DNA of 64,000 nucleotides from positions 658,950-722,949 of the forward strand of contig OZ038322.1 of the NCBI GenBank assembly GCA_964035795.1. Direction: 5' to 3'. Below, piece after piece: positions 23,503-35,064 of the stretch; the first letter of the stretch is position 1, and each line of letters opens with the position of its first letter. The notes below the pieces were generated by a model. It was not told the origin of the DNA. It saw only the letters and a program-made list of their open reading frames with translations, and did no database searches. The position numbers were made by a program, and so were the translations under genes. Source of the stretch: Pterobdella sp. o SKG-2022. Lineage: Eukaryota > Annelida > Clitellata > Hirudinida > Piscicolidae.

Positions 23503-24385
23503 ATCCGGGTTTTCAAGTTTTTCAAGAACAGTAAGATTATTGCAGTTGCTTAGATGTTGTGGCAGTGAATTCCTGATTCAAATTTAAATCAATGACGAGT
23601 ATGATTATAGTGGCATCAACTTCAGGAGTTTCCAGACCACTGAGTATTATGAACTTTGAATGCAATTTAATGTAACGTAAGTTTTCTTAGATATGACAAT
23701 TTAAAAAAAATTATGCAAGTATAACTAAATAAACAAAACAGTTGACTAAGATTGTATGAAAAAAAAGGTCTTAATTGAAACAAAAGCAACCATAATAATA
23801 CTTATATAAATGAAATTTAGAAAACTGAGTTGATTTTATGAATGTATAAAAATAATTAAATCTGTGATAATAAACAAAAAATATATATAGATGAAACTTC
23901 AAATAAAATATTTTGAGCAATCAAATGTTAATTTTAGACAAAATTTGAAGTGTTTATCTTTGTAATTGTTGTTGATGTTCACAATTTATCTTTTTCTATG
24001 TAAAGCAAAAAATCCGAAATCATCCCAAAAGAAGTAGTTCTTGTATGTTATTGTACAAAGTTATCGAAGTTTGAAATAAAATTGCGAAATTATTTTAAAT
24101 AATAATATTTTGACCTTTTAAACTAAACTATGTAGTTTTTAAGTATAAAAATCGACTATTCGAGTCGCCCTTATAACTTTGACAGGCCACCTTGGCGCCA
24201 AAAAAGTTTCTTGATGATGATGAATGTCGGAAGGCACGACTGGAAATCTTGCTGTTTGTGGGTTAATTTGATAGGAGAAGTGCTCTTGAAATGCGCTTTG
24301 TTGGTTTTCAGTTTTTAAGACGAAAAAAAATAAAATAAAGAGAATAGCTAAAGAGAGTTGAAAGTTAGTAAAGCAGTTTTTTAAA
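23503..24385. other. Intergenic sequence, nothing recognised
   Basis: AT-rich, no gene seen. Confidence 0.5.
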
Positions 24386-24389
24386 TTAT

Positions 24390-25260
24390 GCGTTGCTTGA
24401 CTGGAAGCCAGTGGAGGCGTTGGAGATTATTTTTGGAAGAGCTATCAAGATAGTGGTTCTTTGTATTGTATTTGAGTTATAGTGTGGTTCTTTTATTTAC
24501 TATTTTTTGCAGTTTGCAGTTTCGAGCTGAAGGTTTGCCACTCCGTAGAGAGCCGAGTCGCAGTAATCAATGCGATTGAGTTAAGCATTGAACCATTGAT
24601 GGCTATTTCATCAATAAGAAAAGCACGGATGTGAGAAATGACGTGTATGTGGTAATTGCAAGTTTTTGTAAAGTTGATGTAAATTTTGAAGATGAGCTCA
24701 GAATCAAGAAACACACCAAAAGTTCAAAAAACTATTGAAGGAGATGTTATAGATACTGCTCAAATTTTCGACAACTTTGAGTTGTTTATGTGTGCCGAAT
24801 TTTGTGATTTCAGTTTTACTAGTGTTAAGTTGCATATGATTGAGACAAAAACATTGTCGTCAGCATATTGCCGATATTGAAGCTTTGAGTTTGGATGAGG
24901 CTACCAACAAGAGAAATAAAGGAAGGCAAGAAAACACCAAGGCTCTTAAATCTTTCTGAAAGTGAAATGTAGGTATCCATTATTCTGTTTGGTTGAAAAC
25001 TCATTCACCATATAGCTTCATTTGTAGATCCATATAGCTTAAGACTATTGGATTCCATCCAGGCTGTCATCTCATCGACTCATTTAGACAATCTGTTCTG
25101 CAATTGCTCATTTTCACCAAAAACACATCTAGAATATAAATGATTGCCACCTGCATATTGGGGAACACTCAAGGCGGGTTTTAGTGCAATCATTTTCACA
25201 TCACTAGAATAAAGATTGAAAAAAAGCGAGCCGATTACAGAAATGCTCTTCAAAAAGTCA
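24390..25260 (-). mobile_element. Decayed CR1/L2-like LINE fragment (C-terminal RT region)
   Basis: In several minus-strand frames I read the usual order of a CR1/L2 reverse-transcriptase C-terminus: NRLSK then DEMTAWMESNSLKL (about 25.0-25.1 kb), LDSELIFKIYINF and TCNYHIHVISHIRAFLIDEI (24714-24600), then RIDYCDSALYGVANLQL and a degenerate LHWLPV-like segment near 24.40 kb. Frameshifts and stops separate them, so it is a dead copy. Confidence 0.7.
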
Positions 25261-25399
25261 CTGCAAAAAAAAATCAGAAAAAGTTATAATAATAATAATA
25301 ACCAGAGAATTATCCAAGTTATAAAAGGTAAAAACAACAGTAATTCCGGTGGTAATAGATGCTTTAGAAACAATAACAAATAAATTAACTAATTATCCT

Positions 25400-27720
25400 A
25401 AACTTTGTCCCTCCAAAGTCCAACCTGAGCTCCTCGGGGTGAGGGATGTCAACGGGTTAGTTTCAGAGCTATGGCGTCGGGAACTCATGTTCCTGGTAGG
25501 GCCTCCTTAGGTGGACAGGTCTGACACCAGTGGTAAAAGTCCGCGACTCGGCTAACATAGGGCAATGGTGAAGACTGATCCATTCGGGAGGCAGGAATGA
25601 TTTCTGCTTCAAGTGGTGGTCATCAACACACCGATGTTCCAGCTCCTGTCGTTTGTTTGCCTAGCAGATGAACCAACTCATGGTCAATGGTAGGGGAACA
25701 CCAGTCATCTCAAGCATGACACTGCGCCTGTGAGAGCCGTAGCGAAGCATCACACTAATACAAGTTACTAGAAAACATGATTAATTTTTCAAACAGCACG
25801 GTTTAAGCCCGTGACTATCGACCCTTACGTAGGAAGAGTGTTAGCCCAAAAGCTACCAATGACGATTTCGGTTTATATCCAAAAGGAAGACCAAACTCTG
25901 ATCTCTCGCCCAACAAAGGGATTTTCCGTCTCAAACAAAGCTACAGCATCGGAACACTAAACTGTCGCTCCCTCAACTCAGAGTTTGCCCTAGGTGAACT
26001 CAACTTTCACATCAACCAACACAACCTTCAAGCAGTCTGCATCCAAGATCATCGCCTTTTTCACAAGGGCAGTGATCCGGATATCATAAGTTATGATATT
26101 GGCCACAGTATCTTGTTCACAGAATCGGCATACAAGATCACCAACAATGCCACTGTGAGAGGTGTTGGAATCACAATGCGCAAACAGATATTGCCATAGT
26201 TAACTAACATCAAAAAAGTTGACAAAGGCAACCTTAAAACTGTTCTTGTGTCTTGTTATTCTTCTCATAATCTTGCCCCACTTGAAGAAGTAGAAAGATA
26301 ACCTGATTTCTACCATACCTTCCCACAACAACTTGATTATCGGTGGCGACTTCAATGCTAGAATTTCCGGTAAATTTTCATACTATAGTCACGAACCAAA
26401 ATGGTGAACTTTTGAAACTTTCCTCCAAAAACACAATCTTTTGGCCGGCAACACGCTTTTTCAAAAACTTAACCGAAAATTATGGATATGGAGACATCCT
26501 GCTGGACACCTGGCTCAAATTGACTATATTCTTTTCAGAAAACGCTGGAGAAACAGTTTTAATAACTACCAAGCCCATACTTCTTCTGCTACTATTGGTG
26601 GTGATCACAACATAGTAACAGCAAAGGTCAGATTGAGTCTTCGTGCTCCAAAATCATCAAAAAGGAAATTCCTCTACTGGCAGGCACTGTGCCATGACAA
26701 GGATTTGGCTACTACCATAGACGATTTGATTTCTTCAAGATTTGACGCCTTACCAATAGATCAACAGACTTACACATATTTTGTATCTATATGTAACGAA
26801 GTCGGAAAAAAGAAACTACCGAGTCATCCAAAACGAACCTCCTCTACCATTGAGCACCATGACATGGATCTACCCCGATCAAACACCAAAAAAGCTCCAA
26901 TCCAACGGATTCAACTTCACCAAACTACACAACGCCAGACATATGACTGCCTTGAAGACGCTAGACTTAATAAAACGCTTTCAGAATTTGAAAAGAAATC
27001 ATGGGGAAATCCAAAAGACGCCTGAAATCTAATAAAGGAATTGTTAAGAAAAAAAAATTTTTCAACTTTATCCAAGGTGAAAATCGTCTCAAAATCACTT
27101 CCAAAATCTACTTTCTGTTAATAAAAATGATGATCAAGCTCAGTTTGACTGCGTCAAGTTGTTTGACATCAACCCAGAAATTAGTACTGCCGAATTTAGC
27201 CAAAAGGAGATCACAGATTCACTCAAGGCAATGAAACCTAATAAAGCGCCTGGCCTGGATGGTCTTACACTAGAAGTCTGGAAGTTTGAGAAAACTCAAA
27301 AATATCTGAGAAGGTTTCGCAACAAAACCTTTAGCGGTGTGCGTCCCAATGAATGGGGTATATCTTGGCCAGATCGATACTGGCGTCTTACAAGGAGACT
27401 CATTCGCCCCGTTTCTTTTTATAATTTGCTTAGATTATACTCTCAGCACCTCAATTTTTCCTCCAGATGGATTGACTTTTAAGAAAAAAGGAAGTCGTAG
27501 AGTCCCTCCCGAGAAACTTGCCAAACTTGCATTGCAGACTATATCGTTCTGATGGAAGATACGATCAACAAAGTTGAGTCTCTTCTCCACAAAATCGAGA
27601 CCGCAACTCAAAAAAATAGGTCTTTTTCTCTATGCAAGCAAGACTAAAGTAATGCATTTTAATCCCTCTGTAGAGAGTCATATTCATGCTCTAAATGGCG
27701 ACGAAATTGTCTAGACAAGC
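25400..27720 (+). mobile_element. RTE-like LINE, long but decayed
   Basis: A more GC-rich leader (25.42-25.86 kb) looks like the element's 5' region. It is followed by an endonuclease domain in broken frames: IGTLNCRSLNSEF, LQAVCIQDHRLFHKG, RGVGITMRKQ, IIGGDFNARISG, HLAQIDYILFRKRW, GGDHNIVTAKV. The RT begins with KAMKPNKAPGLDGLTLEVWK (27159-27482), lacks its central part, and continues with GVLQGDSFAPFLFIICLDY and SKTKVMHFNP to about 27.71 kb. The QGD and the order of motifs match RTE-type elements such as the ORF at 48.3-48.9 kb. Stops, frameshifts and an internal deletion make it inactive. Confidence 0.8.
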
Positions 27721-27789
27721 TCAAGTGAAAAGGTGCAAAGCGAAAGAAGAGCCGAGAAAGAGGAAGGTTGGATGAACTCTTTCCCTGTA

Positions 27790-28199
27790 TGTCACTACGT
27801 TCAAATGTTTATATTTGAATACATAAATTTGTGAATAATTTAATTTTTGCGAATGCGTATTAGATTTTTAGATTTTAAAATTTAATATGGGATAGTTTTT
27901 GAAACGATGTTTCTTCAAGACTTTACTCTTCAAAACGGCTGTCTTTGCAAACATGGTTTGAAGCGAATATCTTAACAAATATTTCTCCACGCCAACATCA
28001 ATGCTGCAAAATGAGATGGGAGTGCTTACATTCAGATAATGAAGAGGTAAGATGACAACTTGTCTCAACAAAAAACTCTGGAACATGGTGCTGAGTGGAG
28101 CAGTTAATATTGTTTGGGAAGGAAGTTTTTTATGTTAAATCAAAAAGTTGAATGGAGTTTGAATTGTTCTGAAATGGATCTCAGGATCATCACTAACAC
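27790..28199. other. Intergenic sequence, nothing recognised
   Basis: AT-rich, no gene seen. Confidence 0.45.
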
Positions 28200-28204
28200 T
28201 TGGC

Positions 28205-28610
28205 AGCAAGTCCGGGCCGCGTCTTCCTCCACCTCTTCCACCAGCTCTCACACCTCCTCCACCCACCACCTACCTCCTCTACCGAATCTCACATCTCCTC
28301 ACCCACTCTCTCACCACCTCTTCCACCTACTTCCCCACATTCTTCACCCATTTCTCCACTTCCTTCACCCACTCCTATCACCTTCTCAACGCACTCACTT
28401 TTTTCACCCACTCTCCCAACACCTACTCCATTCTATACACCACTTCCTACTTTTTCCACCCACTTCTCCACCTCTCCCACCCATTCCGACACTTTCTCCA
28501 CCTACTTTCCCACCACATCTTTCAACTCCCACAATACCTTCCCTTTCATCTTTCACTTCTCGCAACACCTCCTCACCACCTTTCATGCATCCCTCACCAG
28601 AATTGGTCTT
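28205..28610. repeat. Pyrimidine/CAC-rich low-complexity tract
   Basis: Degenerate CTCCTCCACC and TTCACCCACT repeats keep several frames open on both strands (28114-28635, 28200-28850 and minus 28670-28404), with His/Pro/Ser/Thr-rich translations. I see no domain or splice structure, so I treat the frames as composition artefacts. Confidence 0.7.
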
Positions 28611-28736
28611 TGGATTCATTTCACTGCTGTGGTAAAAAGAGCAGAAATAGCAGCGTGTGGATCGGCTCACAGTTTATGCCAGTCGACCCCAGATAACATC
28701 TCGTCGAAAAAAAAGCTAGAGTATGAAGCTTCGCAA

Positions 28737-29560
28737 GTATCATCATCATCATCATCATCATCATCATTATTCCATTTAAAGCCCATTTTTCTTAGCAGAG
28801 GGTTGGGTTTTTTTGAAAACAGTTCTCTTCCACGCAAGGCTGTCGTGTGAGTCGATTTCTTTTAAATTGAGCTTTGCCCGATCCTTCTTCAGCAACTCTT
28901 CTCATGTCTTTTTTGGCCTACCGGGTCTTTTAACACCAATCACCTAACTTTTGAGAGCCAGCCTAAGCTGCGCACCACATGACCAAACCACTTCAACCTA
29001 TGACAACGCAACGCCGATTCTATGTTCTGGATGCCAAGCTTTGCGTAGTTTTTGTTCGTTTATCCCGTCTTCAATCCTTCGGATCATAGCCAAGTCATTG
29101 CGTTTCAATCGGTCCAGGTAAGGTGTTGTTAGGCTCCAGGTTTTAGAAGAGTACAGCATCACAGCTCTAATGTACCTGTTGTAGAAGAGTAGATGGGGAT
29201 TAGTGGGAAATGGAAGAAGTTGACAAAACTTTCTCCAAGCAGACTTGCATCATTTTTTTTGATAGCAAAATACCCACACCACCAAACTTATTGCCTAAAC
29301 CAGAACCAAAATACTTATACCTCAAGTTTTTACCATCGATTATCTTAACCAGAGTTTTCCATCTCGTTTCTTGAACGCAACAAAAATCCAACCGTCTACG
29401 AGACAACATTTCCACCCCCTCATCACCCTTTTCCTTAAGTGTACCAACGTTCAGACTACCGACCCGAAGTATGTTTTGACATTCGCTTGAGTTGCCACAT
29501 GGGCCCGACCTTGCTGCTCTTCATACCAAATTATTGTAGCTGTTTTTGTTTCAGCAAGTT
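28737..29560 (-). mobile_element. RTE-like LINE, internally deleted, with (CAT)n tail
   Basis: Reading the minus strand from 29.56 kb, the endonuclease N-terminus is clear (LRVGSLNVGTLKEKGDEG, LDFCCVQETRWK, NKFGGVGILLSKK; 29490-29200). It then jumps directly to the RTE C-terminus: RYIRAVMLYSSKTWSL, LDRLKRNDLAMIRRI, RPGRPKKT, LAWKRTVF (29190-28790). Everything between, including the RT core, is missing. The 3' end is a (CAT)n microsatellite at 28738-28769, typical of RTE tails. Confidence 0.82.
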
Positions 29561-29569
29561 GACATGACT

Positions 29570-30239
29570 CCTTGTCTTGCAAAAACTTGGCGGCTTCCTC
29601 CAGTTGACTCAACTTTTAGTTTTTCCTTCTTCCAATTAGTTTAACCTAACTTCAACCCAGCATTTTGTTTCTTATAAAAGATTTTATTTGACTCAACTCA
29701 ATTATCTCAATTTATTTTTAATTAATTCAACGTCGCTTAGTTCCAAAATTAAATTTAACTAAGCAAAGCAACAGGTGGTTGAGACTTGGTGCATCAGGCT
29801 CTTGTGTCACTTGATGATGATGTTTCATCGAAAAAATTGATAAATAAAAATTTTGAAACTTTTGCATTTTTTTATCTTTTCTAAGATGGTTTTGTTACCT
29901 TAATACATATGGAACCAAGCACAGGGCTGGACCATTTCTGTCTTTTTTTTCCAAAATTATTTTTTTGAAATACCGTATGATTGCTTTCAATTTTTTCAAA
30001 TAAAAACGAACTTTGATTCAAACTAATTGTGTTATCGCACAAAATTCCCTCAAGTACATGATTATTCTTTTTCGACAGACATAAGGTGACAAAATCAATT
30101 GTTTTGTATTCCAAATAAGTTCAAACGTTTGATTGGATATAGAGATTTTATAAATGAGGCAACAAAATCTACTTTAAAATCAGCTTCAGAAGAATAATTT
30201 GATTTAAATTTTTGAAATTTGATTAATTTTCACAGTGAA
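29570..30239. other. Sequence upstream of the metalloprotease gene
   Basis: No gene recognised. A good 3' splice site (TTAATTTTCACAG at 30223-30235) lies 4 bp before the metalloprotease start codon, suggesting a separate 5'-UTR exon upstream that I could not locate. A 77-codon minus-strand frame at 30114-29881 has no recognisable family. Confidence 0.4.
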
Positions 30240-32903
30240 ATGAAATTTTATTTAGTTTTTGTTTTTTTTGTAGCTTTAATTAAATCAAAAAAATTTTCTT
30301 CAAAGCTGATGCTTCAAAAGCTAGCGACTGATTCACTGCGTAGCGGAAGTGGCACTAAAGCAAAAATATTTTCTACAACCACTCAAAAAAAAAGAATTTT
30401 CAAAATGAAACAAGTTAGATATCTTGGAAAATTTATAATGTAGCAGATCTAATAAAGTTTTTAAATAAAATGAACTATAATAGGAATACTAATAAACTTT
30501 ATAGAGCGCCAAAAAGCAACTGAAGCGATGGATAAACAAATGTACTTGCGCTTATAAACATGTTTTTTCATTTCTTAAAAAACTTTTTTTTTAGTTTGGC
30601 TCAGTTTTGCTCCACAAGAAAGAATTTTTTTCAAATCTCGCTTTCAAGAACACCAATGCAACAAGCATGGATACTCAAAAAGTGCATGCAGATGGGGCAC
30701 CACACGATGCTCGCAAAGTGGCGATAAATTCAAGGCTTGATGGTAGGTGCTTTTGAATAATAACCGTCTCATTTCATCGTTTTTACAGACAATGTTGAGA
30801 TGAGACGAGGGATAAAAAAGAAAAAGAGGAACGCGATAAAAGGAAAAAGCCTTGCAATAAATGAAGTTCTTTTTGTCGTGGATTACTCTGTTTATAAAAC
30901 GTAAATAACCTTTACAAAACATTAGTTTCAATAGGAATGACTCAATTCTCATTGAAAAAAAAATATATTAAAAATTAAAGCTGGCTTAGATACAATAAGA
31001 ACAATAAAGACAAAACTTTATCGAGCTTAAGGACTTATTTTTATCAAATTGTGACAGCAGTGAGTTTGTTTCTCAATTTAATTTCCCTACATCAAAAAAA
31101 TATAATTTGAAGATAGTTTTGTGAATCATTAATAGTCCAATTTTGAAAACATTCATGTTTTGCATTTTATTTAAATTGAAATATTCTGAATAAGCAGATT
31201 AGTAAAAAATACGAGTCGATAACTTCTGGCAGATACAACTATGCTGTTAAATTAGCAGGTCTCTATGTTTCGCAGGTTTGACACTTGATCATTTAACAAT
31301 ACATTCAAACCACTCAAGTGTTTATAATAACATGAAAAAAAATAATAGACTCAAAAAGATTTCATAACTGAAAAAAGTCCGGTGAAAGTGGCAGGTAAAG
31401 TAAATTATCCTCAAGCGTTGAATCAGTTGCCACAATGGATTTTGAGCAGAAAAGGAAAGTTAACCAAGCACGATACAGTCGCCATATTCACGAAGTGAAA
31501 GTTTGTTTTATGAACATTGATAAACTAACTGGAAGTAAGATTTTTATATCAATCAGATTCAACACTATTTTTAATTTCTTTCCCTTGAAGGTATGAATCG
31601 ACGCAAGGCATGGCTGGTTATGGGATGTTAGGAGTGACGTGCAGAATGTACTCATCTTTTATAACGATAGAGAAAGGATTTTTCGGAACGTCCGAGTTGG
31701 CTGCTCACGAGATGGGACACAAGTCAGGGTTTTTATAATGAATTTCCTTCAATAGACTTCTTAAAAATTATAACTATAGTTGAGTGTTCAATTCTTACTT
31801 GCAGCTTGGGGGCTGACCATGACGGCGAAAGAAACAACTGCTCGCCTGATGATCAGTTTTTGATGACTCCAGTTCTCTTGCCTTTCCGAAAGAACAACCT
31901 GCACACTTTCTCTGCTTGTTCCATTCGAAAATTTGATGAACACGTTGCAAAAAAAGAAAAGTTTGAAAAAATAGTTTTATTTTTCAAATTTCGAATTAAT
32001 TTTGTGCTTATGACTAAATTTTAAACTCTTTTGAAAAGCTTAAATTAAATTTATATTGATTGAGCTTGAAAAAAATATAGATAGTGAATTGATTTTATAA
32101 TTCTTTCTAGTTCATGTTTGTTGCAACAAGGAAAACAGATAAAGAGCAATGCGCACAATCGTTTCCAACTGGGTAGGATCTTTTCCGTGGAGGCACAATG
32201 TAAACATATAGAAGGACCCAGTTCATTTTTCTGCAGTGTAAACCTATTTTAACCTACTTAAATTTTCAATTTCAATGTTTTTCTATGGTTCGTCTAAAAG
32301 CAGAATATGAAAAATTGATGAGTGTAAAACTCACTCTTGTAAGAAATGGAAATTCATGAGTTCACTGACCAGCTCCGTCATCGCTTTGATTGTAAGATAA
32401 GTTGTCATTCTAACACAGAAAAACTTGAGAGTTGCTTATCTCAGTGCCAAATAAAAATAATCTTTTTGTCCGTATCAAGCACGTTAAACTTTCGATTGTT
32501 TTCACAATGACGATTATTCGTCGTGTATGAACTTTGTTGTACTCAAGAAAGTTAAAAACGGGTCCAAATCCAATAAAGCTAATAAAATAAATAGGTTTTG
32601 CAAGTAGTATTTTTTGATGCTGAAAAATGCAAACTAAAGCTAGTTTGAGGGCTGGTATGCTCGTTTGTATGTTTTTAAGGTTTGATTATTCTCTTTGAAA
32701 CATATAAATAAATTTTATCAATACTTTAGCCTTCAACATATTTTATCACATTTCAGCCAAACAAAGAAGCCGATAAGAACTTGTGTTCTCAACTATATTG
32801 CTACTCGGTGAAGCGGAAGAGGTGTGAAACAGGGGGTCATGGGGCCTATGACGGCACCCCCTGTGCTCATAACAAACACTGCTTGAAAAAAAGATGTATC
32901 TGA
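30240..32903 (+). CDS. Secreted ADAM/reprolysin-type (M12B) zinc metalloprotease
   Basis: Nine exons: 30240-30413, 30595-30742, 30789-30900, 31203-31275, 31349-31494, 31591-31722, 31805-31960, 32111-32237, 32757-32903. The total is 1215 bp, exactly 404 codons plus stop, and all phases agree. Residues 1-14 (MKFYLVFVFFVALI) look like a signal peptide. The propeptide is short, ending at a furin-like basic run (RRGIKKKKR, 113-121). The catalytic domain starts near VLFVVDYSVYK and has HDTVAIFTKYE, the zinc site HEMGHNLGADHDG (His257, Glu258, His261, His267) and a Met-turn FLMTP. A Cys-rich tail follows: SCLLQQGKQ, FSVEAQCKHIEG, LCSQLYCYS, DGTPCAHNKHCLKKRCI. It cleaves extracellular proteins. The tail resembles ADAMTS disintegrin/Cys-rich modules, but there is no thrombospondin repeat or transmembrane segment. 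The acceptor at 31348 is weak; the other junctions are good. The in-frame stop just upstream fixes the start codon. Confidence 0.87.
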
Positions 32904-33359
32904 AAATTCCAGGCCTTCAACTATTTGGAGATAAAACACTGTTTGAATTTTTGTTATTTGAAAAAATTGATGTTTTATAAACTTGAAAATTAAATAAGAT
33001 TCAAACTTAAAATGTTGCAAAGCTAAAGAAAAATATACTAATACCTACATACAAGCTTGTTGATAGTTTGTAGAAAAAATCTTTGAAATTCTGAATTCTA
33101 AAGTGAGCAAAGATTGTTTTTGAAAAAAAAGCAACTGATGTTACAATCATCTTTTAAAGATAATGCTCTACTTTAATTTTCTCAGTTAAATGTTCGCCTT
33201 ATTTTGTCATTGACACATAAAGGAGAGCTTTCAACTTCATGCTAAAAACTAATTCAAATTATTTCCTGAAAAGAACTGTTCAGCAAAAATCAAGTCATAT
33301 AAAATTTTTCTATGCTACTTATCACCTAATGATTGAATGTAAGAAAATAGTTTAGTAAA
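32904..33359. other. Intergenic sequence between convergent genes
   Basis: AT-rich spacer between the 3' end of the metalloprotease (plus) and the SLC22 3' fragment (minus). ATTAAA-type polyadenylation-like strings occur near 32.99 kb but are not diagnostic. Confidence 0.45.
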
Positions 33360-33799
33360 CTATATCTTAGTTATTTCTGCAACAGCGTTAACTCTACTTT
33401 GCAAAGAAGGCTCCTCATACCGCAGTTTTATTTCATCTATAGTTTCAGGCAGAGCTTTGTTATGAGTCTCAGGTAGAAAAAAGATGCAGAAAGCCACAAA
33501 GATTAAGAGAGATCCAAACATTGCTGGTGGCAAGTGAGGATGTTTTTCAATCTAGAAGTTTTTGGCCTATATGTTTTTATACACAATCTCGGCTAAAACA
33601 ACTGACTAGTCAACAGAATTGTTTTTAAATTGAATGCCAACTAATATAAATGATTTTCAAACATACAACGCGTATTCGAAATTTTCATTTCATAAAAGTA
33701 CTTTCTCAAAAATTCAATAAACGAACCATTAGTGTAGAGTAAGAAGCCAACAAGGCCCCAATTTTTTTGAAGAAGTCATAGCTCCCAACAACTTGGTTT
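33360..33799 (-). pseudogene. 3' fragment of an SLC22-type transporter (last two exons only)
   Basis: Exon 33799-33727 (acceptor CATATTTACAG, donor GTTCGT; 73 bp) encodes NQVVGSYDFFKKIGALLASY plus STLM. Exon 33551-33360 encodes TM12 and the tail (FGSLLIFVAFCIFFLPETHN, ALPETIDEIKLRYEE) to a TAG stop. The 73-bp length and the phases equal exon 11 and the start of exon 12 of the two complete SLC22 genes downstream. Exons 1-10 were not found up to about 46 kb, where LINE debris begins almost at once. It is most likely a truncated copy, though very distant 5' exons cannot be excluded. The visible exons carry no stop or frameshift. Confidence 0.75.
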
Positions 33800-34385
33800 C
33801 TGTAAATATGAAATTTGTTTTTTGCGCTAAATGGGCCAGCTCATGAGAATTGGAAGGTAAGTTTAGAAAAAAAAATAAAAAAAGTCAAAAGCTTTGATGA
33901 AATTTACTTTTCACAAAATTTTTAATAATGAAATAATAATTCTTAATTGCTCAACTTCCGAATTATTACTAGAGAACCTTTATGTTTTAATATTTTATTG
34001 ACACTTCTGATTAGCTTTTACTGAAACCTGACATTTTTTGACATTGACAAGAGAAAGTTTGCTTTCTCTTTCTTTCTAATCTCTGCTTGCCTACATTTTT
34101 TTCTACTCTTGAACATCATCATCATTATTATTATCCTTATTTAAAAATTTTATTTTTTTGCTTGTAAAGAAACTTTTATTCTATAAATTCAACTTTTTAA
34201 AAGTCTTTTTTTAATTTTAACTCTAAAAAAATTTGTAAAATAACGGACTCATAATATTACGAACAATAAAAAGAAAAATAATTTTCAAACCAAGCCTTGC
34301 TAAAATATTACCATCAGTTGAAATATTCATTTCCTTCGACCAATATATAAATAAAAGGAATTCATAAGAAATGTTGTTTGGACCC
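33800..34385. other. Intergenic sequence, nothing recognised
   Basis: AT-rich; a small ATC/ATT microsatellite lies at 34117-34140. No SLC22 exon 10 counterpart was found here. Confidence 0.5.
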
Positions 34386-34389
34386 ACAA

Positions 34390-34890
34390 GATGAAATTGC
34401 CAAAGCAATAATCTCGAACAAAACACTGAAAGCTCAAGGCATAGATCTGTCACCTGCCTTTGATAGAGTGGATCATGAGAAACTTACGAAAGTTCCATTT
34501 TTGCAACAAATATGAGTGCCCCATGGGAAGACGGGTCTAGTTTAATTCTTCATAACTTATTTTGAAATGGCAATCTTTCAACCCAAACACATGTCTACTG
34601 GAAAAGCAAACGCTCTTGTTATACCGCAACATGTGGAGTAAAAAACAACGCTGGTAGCTGCTAAGGCAAATTTTGCAAATGACTGACCATGTTCCACAAA
34701 AGTATAAACTATTGGTTCTATCAAGACCAAAAAACGATGACCAAACACTAGCCTATTCACTATCATTAAAGATGATTTGAAAATTCACTTTTTATCTATA
34801 TATAGAAAAAGAAATCAAATTTGCAAAAAACAGAAAATTGTGGAAGTTGGAAGGCAACCGAGCTTCGGCGAACAAAAAACTAACTATTAA
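34390..34890 (+). mobile_element. Heavily decayed LINE fragment
   Basis: Plus-strand frames read a degenerate RT motif-A segment (LSPAFDRVDHEKLTKV, about 34446-34495) and later IIKDDLKIHFLS with KIVEVGRQPSFGEQ-like sequence (34740-34885). The second block has a better-preserved relative on the minus strand at 49.93-50.08 kb. Stops are frequent. Confidence 0.5.
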
Positions 34891-35064
34891 GTCCTTCTTT
34901 TTCAAGTGTTTTTCATAAAACCTAATAAAGGAATAAATTATATCTGGTGAATAATTGAATTTTTAAATCAAATCAAACCATAAACGCAAATAAATTCTTT
35001 CAAATTAAGTCAATTACTACAGTTTTTTTTTTTGTAATTAAAATATATTTCTCTTTTGTTCATG

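Noticed and set aside
28114..28850. Overlapping Pro/His/Ser-rich open frames
   Set aside because: Low-complexity CAC/CTC-rich tract; several frames and both strands are open, which indicates composition, not coding.
29881..30114. 77-codon minus-strand ORF upstream of the protease
   Set aside because: Composition is fairly protein-like but there is no recognisable family, start context or adjoining exon; not enough support.
31441..31560. Continuation of the protease exon through VKVCFMNIDKLTG
   Set aside because: It is in a different frame; splicing at 31494 to 31591 restores HDTVAIFTKYESTQG with correct phase and family fit.
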